Source: Brachionus plicatilis
Lineage: Eukaryota > Rotifera > Eurotatoria > Ploima > Brachionidae
Direction of reading: 5' to 3'
DNA length: 64,000 nucleotides
NCBI GenBank assembly: GCA_010279815.1
Contig: QEOQ01000207.1
Span: 1,270,078-1,334,077 of the forward strand
Each line of letters begins with the position of its first letter. Within the stretch, counting starts at the first letter, position 1. Below are positions 30,225 through 42,705 of the stretch, in pieces. Under the pieces are notes generated by a model. It saw only the letters and a list, made by a program, of their open reading frames with translations, was not told where the DNA came from and did not search any database. The position numbers were made by a program, and so were the translations under genes.

Positions 30225-32869
30225 TTTTTTGTCAATATAAATGTTTTGATCAAAAAAATTAAAATTTTTTTGTGGTTAAAAATATTAAACAAACAAAGAT
30301 ATCAACTTTAAATATTTCTTAATAAATAAAAAGAGCACAAAAAATATCAGAGTTGTTTATAGTCAAAAGTTTAAAGTCAAGTCAAAGACTTAAATTTTAA
30401 GTACTATATAACAATTGAAGCCTTTTTTTGTGTTTTTGAAATTCTAAATATAAAAAAATTAAATTTGAAAAAGATTTCTTTATTTGAAAAATCTGTTCCA
30501 ACGATATGAGGATTTAAATTATTTCAATTGGCCTTATGAACTAACAACATTTTTCGAAATTTTTTGCGCATAATTCTGATAACTTAGTTTGATACTTAGA
30601 TAAAATTTATTATTCTAACTCTTTCATTCAAAAAGTTGGAGCGATAATCCACCTCATCATTTCTTCTAAAAATGAATGAAAATTCTCTAAGAATATGATA
30701 AAGAGTGAGCTCAAATTATACAATAAATAAATATTATTTTTGAAAATTATAAACTTGAAAAGCAATTATTTTATAAAAAATCAATTAAATTTTATCTTTT
30801 ATTTGCATTTAAGAAATTAATATTTTTCTTTAAAATTTAAAAAAAAACTATATTTAAATGATTCATTTATTGTCCTTGATCACACTAAAATAAATTATTA
30901 TATAAAATATTTATTATTGATGAATTTCTTTGAAATATCTAGAATGAAAGCTAATTTAAACTTAATTTTATTGTTTCAAGTTATCTTGTAATTTTTTATT
31001 AATTAAAATATATTTAGTTCAATTTTTTGTTGAAATTAAATTAAATTATTGAGAAACTAAAAACTATAAAAAATTTTTTTTTAATTTGTTAATCTTAAAT
31101 TATCTTTTTTAGTTTCAGCCAATCTAACATTATTAAATTTCTTTAAAGAAGAATTTTGTTTCAATTTTTAATAATAAAAAGATGAAAATTAAAATAAATA
31201 TTCTTTAACTTTTCATCAAATTTTCATCAATTTGTTTCAATGATTGATTTACATCAGTAAATCTTTAGATTATCATCAAAAACTAACATCATTTTATTTT
31301 ATCATCAGATCTTCATCAAATATACATCACAAAATTGGATCAACTTTAATGTAAATCAGATGCAATAAAAAGTTACCTGAAATTTATGACATTTATCAAA
31401 GTCTTTTTTAAAAAAAAAGACTTTGATAAAATGTTAGTTAAAATTTGATTTTAAAAAATAGATAAAAAATTGTAAATTAATTAAATAAAAATTTATAACT
31501 ATGCAAAATAAATTTAATTTTTTTATTCAATATGGCATTTTGCCTGTTTTTGATGATGTGGATTTGGTACATATAGAAAAACAATAAGGCACTTTTATTA
31601 TGCGTTGGCAACTCATTTTTTTTTAAAATTTTTTATTACTCAAGTTTTTATCAGACTTTTCTTTTTGTTTTGCATATTGCTGTTACGCCTTTTACGGCTT
31701 TCTGCAGCTTCTCAGAATTGCAACTAAACTTTATTTTCTTAAAAAAATAACTTTATATAAAATAATAACAAAAATGTTTTATTGGTTAACTTTTTTATTT
31801 AATTTCTCCTTCTTTTTGTGGGGGAAATTATGAACGGGAAAATTTTTGTGGGGAATTCTCCTATTTTTATAAAGTGGGAAATATTCTTAAAGACCGAAGT
31901 TGATGACTAAGTAGAGATAAAGAACTTTAACGGCTTATCAAATATAATACAGATGAGTCGCGATTACCGATCTCCGTGGAGTTTCCGAATATGTCGGTCC
32001 ACATTTTGGCGAAGCAGGGCGTCAATTGGTGAAGTATGATGCAGGCCCGGAGCCGGATTCATATTGCATACAAGATTGCATATAAGGGCGAAGCAAATAG
32101 CATTGCAACGCTTACCGATCCAAGTTCCGGAGAAACTCGTTAAAGAAGGGAGAATTGTGTACTAGACTTATTTCCAGCTTCCACATTTTATGTTAAAAAA
32201 AGTAATAATTTAGATGATTTCAAATTGTATTTTTCTGTCACTTGTAACTTTATCATTTTATTTTGAATAAACATTTTAAAGTTTTTGTAATTCTTTTGTA
32301 AAATAAGTATAAATTGTGTGATTAAATACATTTTTATGAGGAAAAAATTTAATATGGATACTGCAAAATAAAAAACTGTAAACCCATAAATGCAAATAAT
32401 CTTTCTAAAGTATCACAAATTATTAATTCACGTTTTTTTTTTTATTTTAATATTTTCCTCGTAAATTGAATAAAGGAAAATATTTAAACAAAGTTTTAAA
32501 ATAAAATATCATGATTTTCACATTATGATTTTTAAAATTCCTAATCAATCAATAAATCGAATATTTTTGATTTTAAAAAATATCTTCTTCTCTATAAATT
32601 TATTTAAAATGGATCAATGTAACAAAAAATTTAGATGAAATTTATTTCCAGTAAAATTTTATACATCAGTCCATTTATTTATCAGACTGAATCCGAGACA
32701 CATGTAACCTAAAATTTGTCAAAAATTTTCCTGAAAAGTTTTGAAAGATTTTTAAATTAAGGTGAATAATTTAGTGGTGAACAAATTTTTTTTTAATAAA
32801 AATTAATAAAAAAAAAATTTAAATCAATAATAAAAATACCATTAGAGTTAAACTGATCAACAATTTGCG
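30225..32869. other. AT-rich intergenic region with transposon debris
   Basis: Contains an arm-like AAGTC-family tract (about 30345-30400), a short perfect-looking hairpin (31389-31434), and a GC-richer island (about 31900-32200). The island has no long open frame and may be retroelement debris. ATCATCA words cluster at 31200-31330. No gene is supported. Confidence 0.5.
31389..31434. repeat. Short inverted repeat (hairpin)
   Basis: acatttatcaaagtctttt is matched in reverse complement by aaaagactttgataaaatgt with a short A/T loop; one extra T lies in one arm. Confidence 0.7.
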
Positions 32870-33883
32870 TTATGCTTGATTTATTTTCGGTCTTACTAAG
32901 TAATCTCTATTTGCAGCTAGGGGCGTTTGAGGCTCAGTGATCTTGGTTGTTTTTGTTTTACATTTATTTTGACAAAGTTCCAAAGTTTCAAAATTGTTGG
33001 CGTTTCCATTACAACCAGAGTACGCAAATATCAAGCATCGTTCACTTAATTGATCGTAGAAGTATCTTTCAACTGAATTGGTGCAATTTCCTTCAAATTT
33101 CGGAAGTTTGCAAACATCGATGTCTACAACAGGTAGTGCAATCTCTCGATTTACTTTATTTTCTACCAATTTTTGGCCAGCATCTTCTACTAATTTAGCA
33201 TTATCTGAGTTAATTAATGCTAAAATTTTCTGAGAATCTGCCTCAGAAAATTGTGATTCGACTAATTTACGGAGATCATCCTTAAATTTTTCCAACATTG
33301 AGCTGCAATTTGTAGACTTTTGAGACATCAATTTACTAATTAATAAAAAATATTTTTAAAATAAATTATATTCATATTTCAAATTTTTTAAATAAATTTT
33401 ACTTTAACTCCTCCTGATATCGAGTTTGTTCATTGTTTTTAATCAGCTCTATTTCTTTATTCTTTTCCAATTTACATAAATTCTAGTAAAAAATATTAAT
33501 TATTTTTTAAATTTTTTATTTAACTTTAGTACCAGTGCTTCCTTTGCGTCATTCAGTTCCAAAGTTAACTTGTCATTTTCGGTACTTTTTGCCTTAAGTT
33601 TTGAATTTAGATCATCGATGTCGGAGTCTTTCTGCTGGGCTATTTGTTTGTCAGCTTCAATTCTTTGCTCAAAATATTTAATTCGGTCCGAATTGATGCC
33701 AAATTGTTTCTCATCAAACGCCTTTTTTTCCATCATGTCATTGAGCTTTTCGTCTTTGGCAATGAGAGATTCTCTGAGCGAAATGTTTCGCTGAGAAAGA
33801 CCCCAATTATTATAGCACAAAATTAAAATTATCAGGATCATAGCCACCAAGAGGATGGTTGGAGTTCGACCGTTTCGAATCAT
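32870..33883 (-). CDS. GOLM1-like type II Golgi membrane protein with C-terminal Kunitz domain
   Basis: Three exons: 33533-33883 (ATG 33881-33883), 33403-33482 and 32870-33335. Introns are 50 and 67 nt with GT-AG ends and matching phase, giving 298 residues. A short basic N-terminus (MIRNGRTPT) precedes one membrane segment (ILLVAMILIILILCY, about 10-24) and NWGLSQRN, in the style of the GOLM1/CASC4 family. A coiled coil follows to about residue 170 (EKKAFDEKQF, DSDIDDLNSKLKAK). Residues 219-269 form a complete Kunitz/BPTI domain. Its Cys are at 219, 228, 244, 252, 265 and 269, with spacing 8-15-7-12-3, exactly canonical. The P1 residue after the second Cys is Thr, not Lys/Arg. The protein would expose the Kunitz domain in the Golgi lumen or outside the cell after cleavage (inference). 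Without the middle exon the two end exons would look like separate genes. Confidence 0.82.
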
Positions 33884-36855
33884 GACTAATTTGCCTTAAC
33901 ACCTTCAGATAATTGATCTAGATTTAGAGTTTCGTGTCGATGGGTTAATTTTTCTTTAAATATTTTAGCATAAACTCTGAAGATTTTATATTTAAAAAAA
34001 TTTTGAAAAAACGACTGTAAAATTGTCTCCTGAAACAAACGAAAAAAAAGTTTTATTTGAATATTGATTTGAAAAATAGCTCAAGTCTGTAACAGAATTT
34101 ATTAAGAAAAAATTAATTCCATAAATTACAAGCATTTGGAGAATTTTTTATCTGTGATTTAAATGATAATTTTGCATGTGATGGTTTATGTTAAATTTAG
34201 AATTTAAATTTTTAAAATTTAAAATATTTTTTTAGTCAACAGAATTTTAGTTTTTTTGCCTTGTTAATAGTCCATTTTGAACACAAATGGTATCGGCAAA
34301 ATTTTGTCAATTATTCTAAACTTTAAATAAATGGATAAAATCTATTTAAAATATCCACTGTATTTTTTAAACTGTTATGGGGGAACAGATTTGAAAAAAA
34401 ATAATTTTTTTAATGGTTGTCAATTGAAACTTTGACAGTAAAAATTTTTAGTGTTTTTAAATTTTAAATATTTATTCTGAACACGTAGAATTAGAATTAG
34501 TAATGTTAAAAAATCAAGTTTTTTTATTTAATTTATAAAAATTAAACTTTGATTAAATTTAATCGAAAAAAAGGCAATTGATATTTACAGTAGAATTTCG
34601 AATTTTTCGCTCGATAATCAAAAAAAATCTTTTTTTTATGAAATTTATTACATAAATTTATCGACCAAAAGCAAAATCGATATCTAATCATTATTTTAAT
34701 ATGCCGAATTTCGTAGATTTTTGAATATACCATTTTAATATTTGCTTCTAAAGTGAAAATAAAATAAAAAAATGAATAAAGAATTCTAGGTTCCAAACTT
34801 TTATTGGCGAAGAAAAGAAGATAAAATAAAGAAGCGATTGCAGAAAGTTATTTTTTTTTGAAATGTAAATTTAATAATTTTTTTTAAATAAATTATGTTC
34901 ACATCTTTTTTTTTATGAAATAAATTTAGAAAATGTGATATGAATTTACCTCTTCTTACTTTTCAAAAATAAGTTGGCTGTCGATCTTTTATGAGAGAAC
35001 TAAATTTAAATCATCATCAAAAAATACTGATAATTAATAATAAAAATAACTAAGATTTTTGAAGCAGTAGTTTTAAAACGTAAGTTACCAAGCATTAAAT
35101 TAGATCTTAGATAAAAAATAACTTTTTATACCTAGTATATAATTTCTTTGATTATCTATTCAGCTTTTTGTCCAATCTTTAATTTTTAAAAACAATTTTA
35201 ATCAGATTCTCAAATTTTGTGACAAATTTTAATTTTTGAGATAACAAAAAGAACTAAATTTTCTGACAAAAAAACTTACTGACTGGCAGTTTTATTTGTA
35301 TTTGTTGAACTAACTTTTTATTAATCTTGGACTGAAAAAATAAAATGTGGGTGGATCAAGGAAGCAAGAACTTAAAAAATATCTATAAATTGGTCTTTTT
35401 TGGCCGAAAAAGCAAATAAATTGGCTACTCTTATGGGTTTTTTTTTTCTTACGGTTAAATTGAAACTTTTTAACGACCGCCCTTTGACTTCCACTTAACC
35501 GGGTTTACCTGTTCTTGATTAATTGGATTCTCCATGATTCAATTTGTATATTGTAAATTTTGGTTAACCAAGCAGTCAATAACGAACATCACTAGAAGTT
35601 ATTTCATTAATAAAATACAGTTTTTTTTTGTGCCAGTCCATTAAATGATGGCCATTTTTTTTTGAAATTTTTTGGTTTGTGACCCATGAATTAAAAAGCT
35701 TACCAAAGTTTGAAATCCGCTGTTTTTGAGCTATTTTATCAATAATGGATTAATCTGGTTATTTGGAATATAATTAGCTATTCGAATTTTCAATTGTAAT
35801 TCCAATTTTTAAATTTATATCAAAGAAATCACGTTAGTAAAATTAACAAAAGAAAAAGTCTATAGAAGCAATTTAATTATTCTACAAATTTCAATTAATC
35901 AATGTAAGGAAAATTTTTGTCTACATTATTTCTACCTTTTATATTTTCATCTTTGAAATAGAGAAAGAAATTGAGCACTTTGAATCGAAAAAGTTTCAAA
36001 GTTATTCGAAAATAGTCTTTTAAATTGCTGCTCTAAAATTTAAAGAGAAATTTTTAAAAAAATGATAGGTCTTAAACATTATAAAAAAAAATTAGAATAA
36101 CTAAAGTATTTTATTTTTTTCCGATAACTCTTTATATTTTATATCTAAATTTCTGATTGCCTCACTGTTAATACAATACCAAAAAATTATTTTTTTTAAT
36201 ATTCCTAAAAAAATTTATTTATTATTTATTTTCTTTTGAGTGATAAATTCTATTTATTTTTCTTGAGCTTGAATAAAAATTATTGAAATCAAAAAATTTA
36301 ATTAAATGATATTGCCATAGCTTCTTCCAGAAAGCGAAAAAGAAATACAATTGTGTCGACATGTGAAAAAAATTTTTTTCAAATTGCCGAGGCTGAATTT
36401 TATCCAAAATGAACCACAAACAGGACTAATTTAACCAGAAGCTCTCAAAAATTTATTTTAGATGCAGAATAAAATTTATCTTTTAGATGTTTAATTAGAT
36501 CAAATAAAGTATTCTAAATTAGCAATTTAAGTATTTTTTTTTATTAATAATCAATTTATGTTTTATTTATTTCTTTTATATTCAATTTGACTTAAATTAA
36601 ATTTTTTCTAATAGAAGAAAATATATTTTATTGATTTTCTTTAGGATTAATAAAAAATAAGATAAGATCAAGTTTTTTCAGTCGTTCATCTTATCCCATG
36701 TTTTGTTTCAAGACAAATGTTTAAGAATTGAATGGAAAATTTGAGTTACCTTGGATACCTTGCATCAATTTGTTAGAAAATATTCTCAGAGAAAATTTAT
36801 GAAAAATTTATTGAATTTGAAATTCTGGCTCAAATAAAAAAAGCATTTGTTGATT
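33884..36855. other. AT-rich intergenic region with a repeat copy
   Basis: No gene seen. Contains a short relative of the composite element at 35219-35655; the rest is AT-rich sequence without splice-supported frames. Confidence 0.55.
35219..35655. mobile_element. Short non-autonomous relative of the TGTCAGT-type element
   Basis: The left part (gtgacaaattttaattttt, ctgacaaaaaaac, actgac) matches the inner left arm at 26405-26640. The right end (gccagtccattaaatgatgg) matches 27934-27955 almost exactly. The interior differs and lacks coding potential. Confidence 0.55.
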
Positions 36856-37392
36856 ATGAACAGTAATGCAAGGCCGCCAAGAGAAAAACCTTTTATTCCG
36901 AAGCCTCCGAATACACCACGGAATTCCGTTCCCTTTAATAATAAAAAAATTTTTGAAAAAAATTTGCTGAATGAAACCAACACTGATCATTTAGATGATA
37001 TTTTGAATTTAAGTAACATTTTTATTCTAAAAAAAATAAGGTTTAAATTTTTTTTTAAAGCTCCTAGTCCACGTCCACTGTCCGCAAGCTTATCGAGATT
37101 TCAAACTTTGCCGAAGATTGGAACCAAGCCAGAGCCAAAATATTTAATCGGTTTTCGACTGCCGGACGGTTCTAGAACTCAAGGACATTTTAATAAAAAC
37201 GATAAAATTTCAATATTGCTCGAATTTGCCTTTGAAGAATACTCAAAAATTGAGCCTAGCAATTGCTTGTCAAATTTTACACTTATTCAAATGCCGTCTT
37301 TGGTTCTTAAAGAATTAGATCAAACTATTAATTCATATGAAATTAAAGATAAATCCATGTTGTTTTTGATCTCCAAAGATCAAGCTAATTAG
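36856..37392 (+). CDS. UBX-domain protein, UBXN10-like
   Basis: Two exons: 36856-37012 and 37061-37392, with a 48-nt intron (gtaaca...aaag), giving 162 residues. Without the splice the frame stays open but inserts an implausible lysine/phenylalanine run. The N-terminal half is basic and Pro/Ser-rich (RPPREKPFIPKPPNTPR, PSPRPLSASLSRF). The C-terminal half (about 82-160) is ubiquitin-like: YLIGFRLPDGSRTQGHF, an acidic helix region and a final strand SMLFLIS. UBX domains bind the p97/VCP ATPase. The pattern of the last third resembles UBXN10, a cilium-linked p97 cofactor; that assignment is tentative. Confidence 0.72.
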   Translation: MNSNARPPREKPFIPKPPNTPRNSVPFNNKKIFEKNLLNETNTDHLDDILNLSNIFILKKIRFKFFFKAPSPRPLSASLSRFQTLPKIGTKPEPKYLIGFRLPDGSRTQGHFNKNDKISILLEFAFEEYSKIEPSNCLSNFTLIQMPSLVLKELDQTINSYEIKDKSMLFLISKDQAN

Positions 37393-37549
37393 CACTGTAA
37401 TTACTTTTTCTTTACTAATTTTAAATTCAGTATTTATAAATTTTATATTTTAACTTAAATGACAATAAAATAAATAAATTTTCCATCTTTATCAATTTTT
37501 ATTTCACTACTAGAATAAACAACAAAAACTAAAAAAAAATTGTATCCAT

Positions 37550-38547
37550 TTAAGCTGACGCCATTCTTCCTGTTAAACTAAAAAAAGTAAAAGTAAAAAT
37601 TAATTTAAATTTTAAATTTTAAATGATTACATATGCTGTTGACTTAGCTCGTAATGGTTGTCATCTTTTTTTTTCAATGCCAATTTCTCATAGGCAAAAA
37701 TACCAATGCAGCAAAGTAAGCACTGAATACATATGGCTAAAAATGGCCATAGGGCATATGTCATCGCTTAAATTTAAATTTTTTGAACAAAAATATCATT
37801 TTTTTTTTTTAAATCCATTACGTTTGACTTCAACAACTGAATAGACGACAATGAATCCAAAAGAATTAGCCACCAAACATCCATATTTGCCAGCATCATG
37901 CTCCTTCAAATTTTTTAGGGTCATCGACGCATTTTCTAGTTTTATATCATCTGTTGAATTTAAGTACACAATATTGTTATCAACATATTCAATCCAAGTA
38001 CAATTTTTCTGCATATTTTCAATGTTTACTTTTATTTCAAAGGTTCCATCCACCAATTTTCGCATGAAGCCTTCCGTAAGACGCGAAACAATTGGATGTT
38101 CTTATTTAAAACTTTAAGATTAATTTTCTCAAATCTTTTAAAATAACTCACTATCAAAACTAATAGATTGTTTGCTCTCTTTGTTAAAGCAAGTGTAATT
38201 TGACTTTATTTGTTCCAAAGCTTTGGAATTTAAAAACAGAAATAGATTTTTAAAATTTTGATAACAAAAATTGTTGATATTTACTCAATTTAGAAAATTG
38301 TAATTTATTGTCATCAATTATACGAGCATTTGAAAATGTTTCACTAGTGATTAGTTTATTTTCATGGTAAAATTTGGCAGTACCAAGTGAAGAACAATCT
38401 AATGTAGTGTTTTCGGTAACTGCGAAATAGTATTTTGGAGTTTTTATTTCGACTGCTGTTCCCAGAGCTTAAACTTCGGATGAAAATGAAAATATATATT
38501 TTAATAGATTAATTACCAAAGCAAGCTAAAATTAATAAATTGAGCAT
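37550..38547 (-). CDS. Basigin/neuroplastin-like immunoglobulin membrane protein
   Basis: Six short exons joined by splice sites and phase: 38517-38547, 38285-38467, 38152-38220, 37822-38100, 37631-37766 and 37550-37577. Introns are 49-64 nt and the total is 726 nt, 241 residues. A signal peptide (MLNLLILACFALGTA) is followed by a first Ig-like region (TLDCSS ... SNYTC) and a second (KNCTWIEY ... DAGKYGCLVANSFG). Then comes VVYSVVEVKPM and a membrane segment starting ALWPFLAI and ending IFAYEK, the hallmark of basigin/CD147. A short tail ends in GRMASA. Basigins chaperone monocarboxylate transporters and act in adhesion. The conserved acidic residue in the membrane segment is replaced, apparently by Gln (ICIQC). 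If the last intron is retained, the protein ends in HM after SQQ. Confidence 0.82.
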
Positions 38548-39683
38548 TTTAAATTTTATTTATTTTTTGTTTTTTCAATTAAAGCACACTTGAATTTTTA
38601 AGATAAAAATATGTTAAAATTATTTTTTAAAGTAGATGCGGTTTTAAAAATATTGGATTGCATGCACTTTTTGGCTTAATCGTTTAATAGTGATATGAAA
38701 TCCCTTTATTGTGTCTTATAAATTTATATACTTTTATGCATGTTCTGATCACAAGTTTAAAAATTCCATTCATTTCTTATAAAAACTAATCTGGTAATTT
38801 AAATCCGTTTTGAAATTTTGATTTCGAAAATTTTCTGATTACAGCTATTAAATTAATAGACAAAATATTGGTCTCAAAAATCAGGTAAGAATTTAGAAAA
38901 ATAATAATTTTGAATATGGGTAAAATTTAAAATATTTAAAATTAAATAATGAGATGAAATAAAATTGAAATTGAAATTTTTTTAAGGGAAGAAAATTTCA
39001 AATATTTTATTTATTTTACTTATTGATTCAAATTGGAAATATTTAAGTTTAAATAAAATTATTTAAGTGTTTTTTAAAACTAAATTTATAGTCCGTTCTA
39101 GAATCAAAAATCTCCTTTTTAGATTTTATCAGCATTATTTGATACAATGGTATTCATGAAGGTAGATTCAATCATCTTTATTTGCTTGACAAAAAAATTT
39201 TCAAAACCTTTGTTTTTACAATACGAATATCTTCTTATTTTGGAAAAAAATTTTTAATCTCAACTTTCTAATCATTGACTTTTGGCTTTTGATTTTTTTG
39301 TAACTGTAAAAAAAGCTCATTTTCGTTTGCATTTATTTGTTAATAATCAATTAAATTATGTAGTTGTTAGTAAAAAAGAGTAGATTTTACTATTTTAAAT
39401 TTTTTAAATAATTTATCTAATTTATTTAATTTGGACAAAAAAATACATCATTTTTATTTGGTTAATTTATTTGAATTTAAAACATTAGGAATTTAATATT
39501 TCAGATTAATTTTTTCTTTAAAAAAAAATTTAAAAATAAAAAAATGAATGCTTTAACATTGGACTAAATTTCAATTCAAATCTTTCCAAGCAGTTACAAT
39601 CAATTCTAAAGTTAAGTGTATTTTGCCAATTTAAAAAAAAAACAAGGATTTAAAATTAAAATTTAATTCAACATTTGAAAAAA
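38548..39683. other. Intergenic region, no gene seen
   Basis: AT-rich region between the divergently transcribed basigin-like and zinc-finger genes, so it should contain both promoters. No clear TATA or other element was distinguishable from the AT-rich background. Confidence 0.5.
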
Positions 39684-41027
39684 ATGCTTGACGAATTCGA
39701 TGAAATAGAATATGATCCTGTTTACGAAATAAGTGACTACAAAGGTTCTTATCCGATCATACAACTAAATAAAGTAAGAAGGTTTATTATTAATGGATTA
39801 AAAAGAGATATAAATTCGACAATCGAATTCGAAATAAAACGAAAGTGTGCCATTTTTACCAAAGATATAATAAACTACAAACTCTTGGACAAAAAACCTG
39901 AAGAATTCGACGAGCAAAAAACATTCCACATCGATCAACAACAAAACCCTTTTTTACACAAAACTCTTAACATCGACGAAGAAGACTTGATCATTTCAAC
40001 ACAAGAAAATAACACCATTGAACAAAATATATCTGAGAGCGAATTATCTATTCCAGAATCATCATTTAACCCACCTGATCCATTTTATAAAAAAAATCTC
40101 ACTACCATAGACAAAGAAATACAATCTTTGAACAAGTGTCTTCTTCTACAAGTAAAAGAAAAGCTCATTTTAAAATTTTAATTCCAACTTTTTCTTTAGC
40201 ATGGATGTGACAAATGGTGTTACAGAAATTTACCAAGCAAAGATGAAATCAGTGAAAGCGAAAAGCAGAATTTAATATACATTTGTGATTTTTGTCATTT
40301 TGATACGGAGGATGAGACAATTATAAAAGAGCATCTATCAGAAAAAGAGCATGGTTCAGCAAGCGAATTTTTGCGTGAAGCTAAATCAAGTGATCAAACT
40401 TCCAATGGTTCAGCGTCCAAAGTTTTATCCTATGACGAATATTTTAAATCAGCATTTGATTCTAGAAGAAAAATTACATTTATTACAAAAAGATATAGCG
40501 TTAAAAATAAAATTTTGGATGAATTCAATCGTTTTGAAGTTCTTTGTCCCAAATGTCACTGCCATTTTGGTCATGAAATTTTAGCTGCTTGTCTTCACTT
40601 TAAAAGCTCCCATAGTGCCACTCTAACCGATGAGATTTATTCGATCGGTGAGCTAATTCGAACCGACAGTTTTGAGATTAAAAAGGTGCATTCTTGTATA
40701 ACATGCTGTGTACAGTTTAAAAAACTTTCCGACTTGGCACAACACCTAGAAAGTTCTCACCACTTTCCCGGTAGTCAAAAAAATGAAACAAACATTTTTT
40801 TATGCCCTTTCGATAATTGTGGTTACAAATCAAGTAAATTTTTTTCATTCAAAAATCATACCATACAGCATCCATTTTTCAATAATCCCAATGTGGGAAA
40901 GTTCAATGGTATAAAAGTCAAAGTCGGAATTTACTCAAGTCCAAAGGCTTATTTTCATATACCAACAACTATAGAAAAGACCAAAACTGATAAAAATAAT
41001 GAACTCGAAGCTGTGATTAAAGAATGA
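39684..41027 (+). CDS. C2H2 zinc-finger protein, unrecognised family
   Basis: Two exons: 39684-40151 and 40200-41027, separated by a 48-nt intron (gtaaaag...tttag) at phase 0, giving 431 residues with stop TGA at 41025-41027. The N-terminal 150 residues are acidic and without a recognised domain. The second exon begins HGCDKWCYRNLPS, then contains C2H2 units: CDFCHFD...EHLSEKEH, CPKCHCHF...HFKSSH, CITCCVQF...HLESSHH and CPFDNCGY...NHTIQH. Likely nuclear and nucleic-acid binding (from the family). Linkers are long and not the TGEKP type, so the fingers are dispersed rather than a tandem DNA-reading array. The start is the ATG in MLDEFDE, 9 nt downstream of the frame's open edge. Confidence 0.82.
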
Positions 41028-41314
41028 TGAGTACAACAAAATTAGCCGATGCTAAGAGAAAAAAAAAAGAAGTGTTTTAAAAATACTAACAGATAACTCT
41101 GTTTATATTATTGATTTTATGTTAATTTTGAACTATTTTATTTAAAATAAAAAAAATGTAAAATCAAATTTTTGAAATAAATAAATTATTGTTTTATCTA
41201 AATAAAAATTAAAGATTATTTTTTTACTATTCTTCGTGTCACTTATTGTTAAGATAAACGCAGATATCATAGATGCCTTTCTCTGCAAGTAATTTCTTAA
41301 AGCATAGTTTATTA

Positions 41315-41623
41315 CAGAGTTGTTTAAAAGTTACAAGTCTCAAGTCAAGCCCAAGTCCGGACTCTTTTTTTTTTTTTCAAAAGTCCGATCAAAGACTTTA
41401 TTTTTTTTTTAAATTTTCATTCAAAAGTCCAAGTCCAAGGTTAAAAATTTTGAATACTCAAGAAGAAATTTATGCTAAAATTGCAACAAAATTCTGATAA
41501 ATGGCAAATATATTGGATTAGACAACCCAAGAGTATATAAATTTTTTGATATGAAGCCCGATCTAACAAATTTAAAAAAAAGTCTTGACTTGGACTTTTT
41601 TATGGGCCTTTTAAACAACTCTG
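41315..41623. mobile_element. AAGTC-family inverted-repeat element, copy 3
   Basis: A 309-bp segment with inverted ends cagagttgtttaaaag / cttttaaacaactctg. Inward are caagtctcaagtcaag and the complementary gtcttgacttggac. The interior is low complexity. TA-rich flanks show no clear target duplication. It is the best-preserved short member of the family in the window. Confidence 0.75.
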
Positions 41624-41884
41624 GTGTATTATTAAATCACATGATATAAGTATATTTTCTAAGAGACAAAAATATATCTAAATCAAAAATATGCAAGTTA
41701 TTAGTTAACATATACAAATTCCAGTAGGTACAATGAGCGGTATTTACAAACGTTGAGAGGAGTTTATAAAAATATTAAAAAAAAACAAAAATATAATTTT
41801 TTTTCATATTTATCATTATTAGTTCTTTTTTAATACGTTTTAATTAAATAAAAACTTTAAAAAAAAAATTTTTTTTTGTCTTAT

Positions 41885-41957
41885 TAGGATGTAACGAAGT
41901 TCGGTTATAACGAACCTTTTTTGATTCCTCCAGTGACTTCATTATAACCGTACTTTA
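41885..41957. mobile_element. pogo/Tigger-type terminal repeat fragment
   Basis: The sequence ends with cattataaccgtactttactg followed by TA. It also contains gttcggttataacgaacc, a pattern typical of pogo/Tigger terminal repeats. The opposite end was not found. Confidence 0.45.
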
Positions 41958-42662
41958 CTGTATATAATAAATTTCATCTAATTTTTTCTTTTTTATGTGT
42001 AAAAAAAGTAAAAATATATTTATATTTTAAAGCAGTTTTTTATATCGTCAAAGAATTAAACTGATTATTAGAGGATCAATCTTTAACTTTGAAAAAAAAG
42101 CTTGAAAAATCCATCCGAATTTAATTTTATACCTTATCTCTGACGTCTATAAAATAAAATTTAGAAAATTTACTTAAGTTGTTTATTTTATTGCCTTAAA
42201 TTTGAAAAAATAAAAAAATAAAAGTAAGCTAAATAGGAAAAAAGTTACCATTCTAGCTATCGAAATCACAAAATGAAATAATCTATTTTTCATTTATCAA
42301 AAAGAATTGAACAAAAAATATTTAATCAAAAATTAATTTTTTAAAATTTTTACAAAATTAATAAGCAGCTATTTTATTTTGAAAATGTTTTGAATACGAC
42401 ACAAAAGTTAATATTCTTTCAACACAACAGTGATTGTCCAGGTCAAAAAAGGCCTTGAGACAAAAAATATTTTGTTATGTTGCAAATCGGAAAAATTCTA
42501 AATCATAAATTATTAATTCCCAACAACAACAAAAAAAAATTAATAAAATAAAAATTGCATTATTTGCAAGCACAGTATAAAAAAATTTATGATTAATTTA
42601 ACCAATTTAATGACTGTCAGAGCGATCAAAACTTGCAATCAGGCGTACACTGGAGCCAAAAA

Positions 42663-42705
42663 TTCATTTGCATCCATTTATGCAAAATGCAAATGCAACA
42701 AACAT
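42663..42705. promoter_or_regulatory. Cluster of octamer-like motifs upstream of lingerer
   Basis: In about 40 bp, ATTTGCAT-type words occur on both strands (catttgcatccatttatgc, then aaatgcaaatgcaac). These match the POU octamer consensus and lie about 550 bp before the lingerer ATG. In AT-rich DNA chance occurrence is possible. A short CA run lies at about 42941-42957. Confidence 0.3.

Noticed and set aside
29487..30311. Pro/Ser/Phe or Trp/Gly/Met repeat ORFs on both strands
   Set aside because: Produced by the GGAAC/GTTCC minisatellite inside the MITEs; no start or splice context.
31200..31330. ATCATCA-rich tract considered as a CRISPR-like or satellite array
   Set aside because: No regular spacing or unit; simple-sequence bias, and the genome is eukaryotic.
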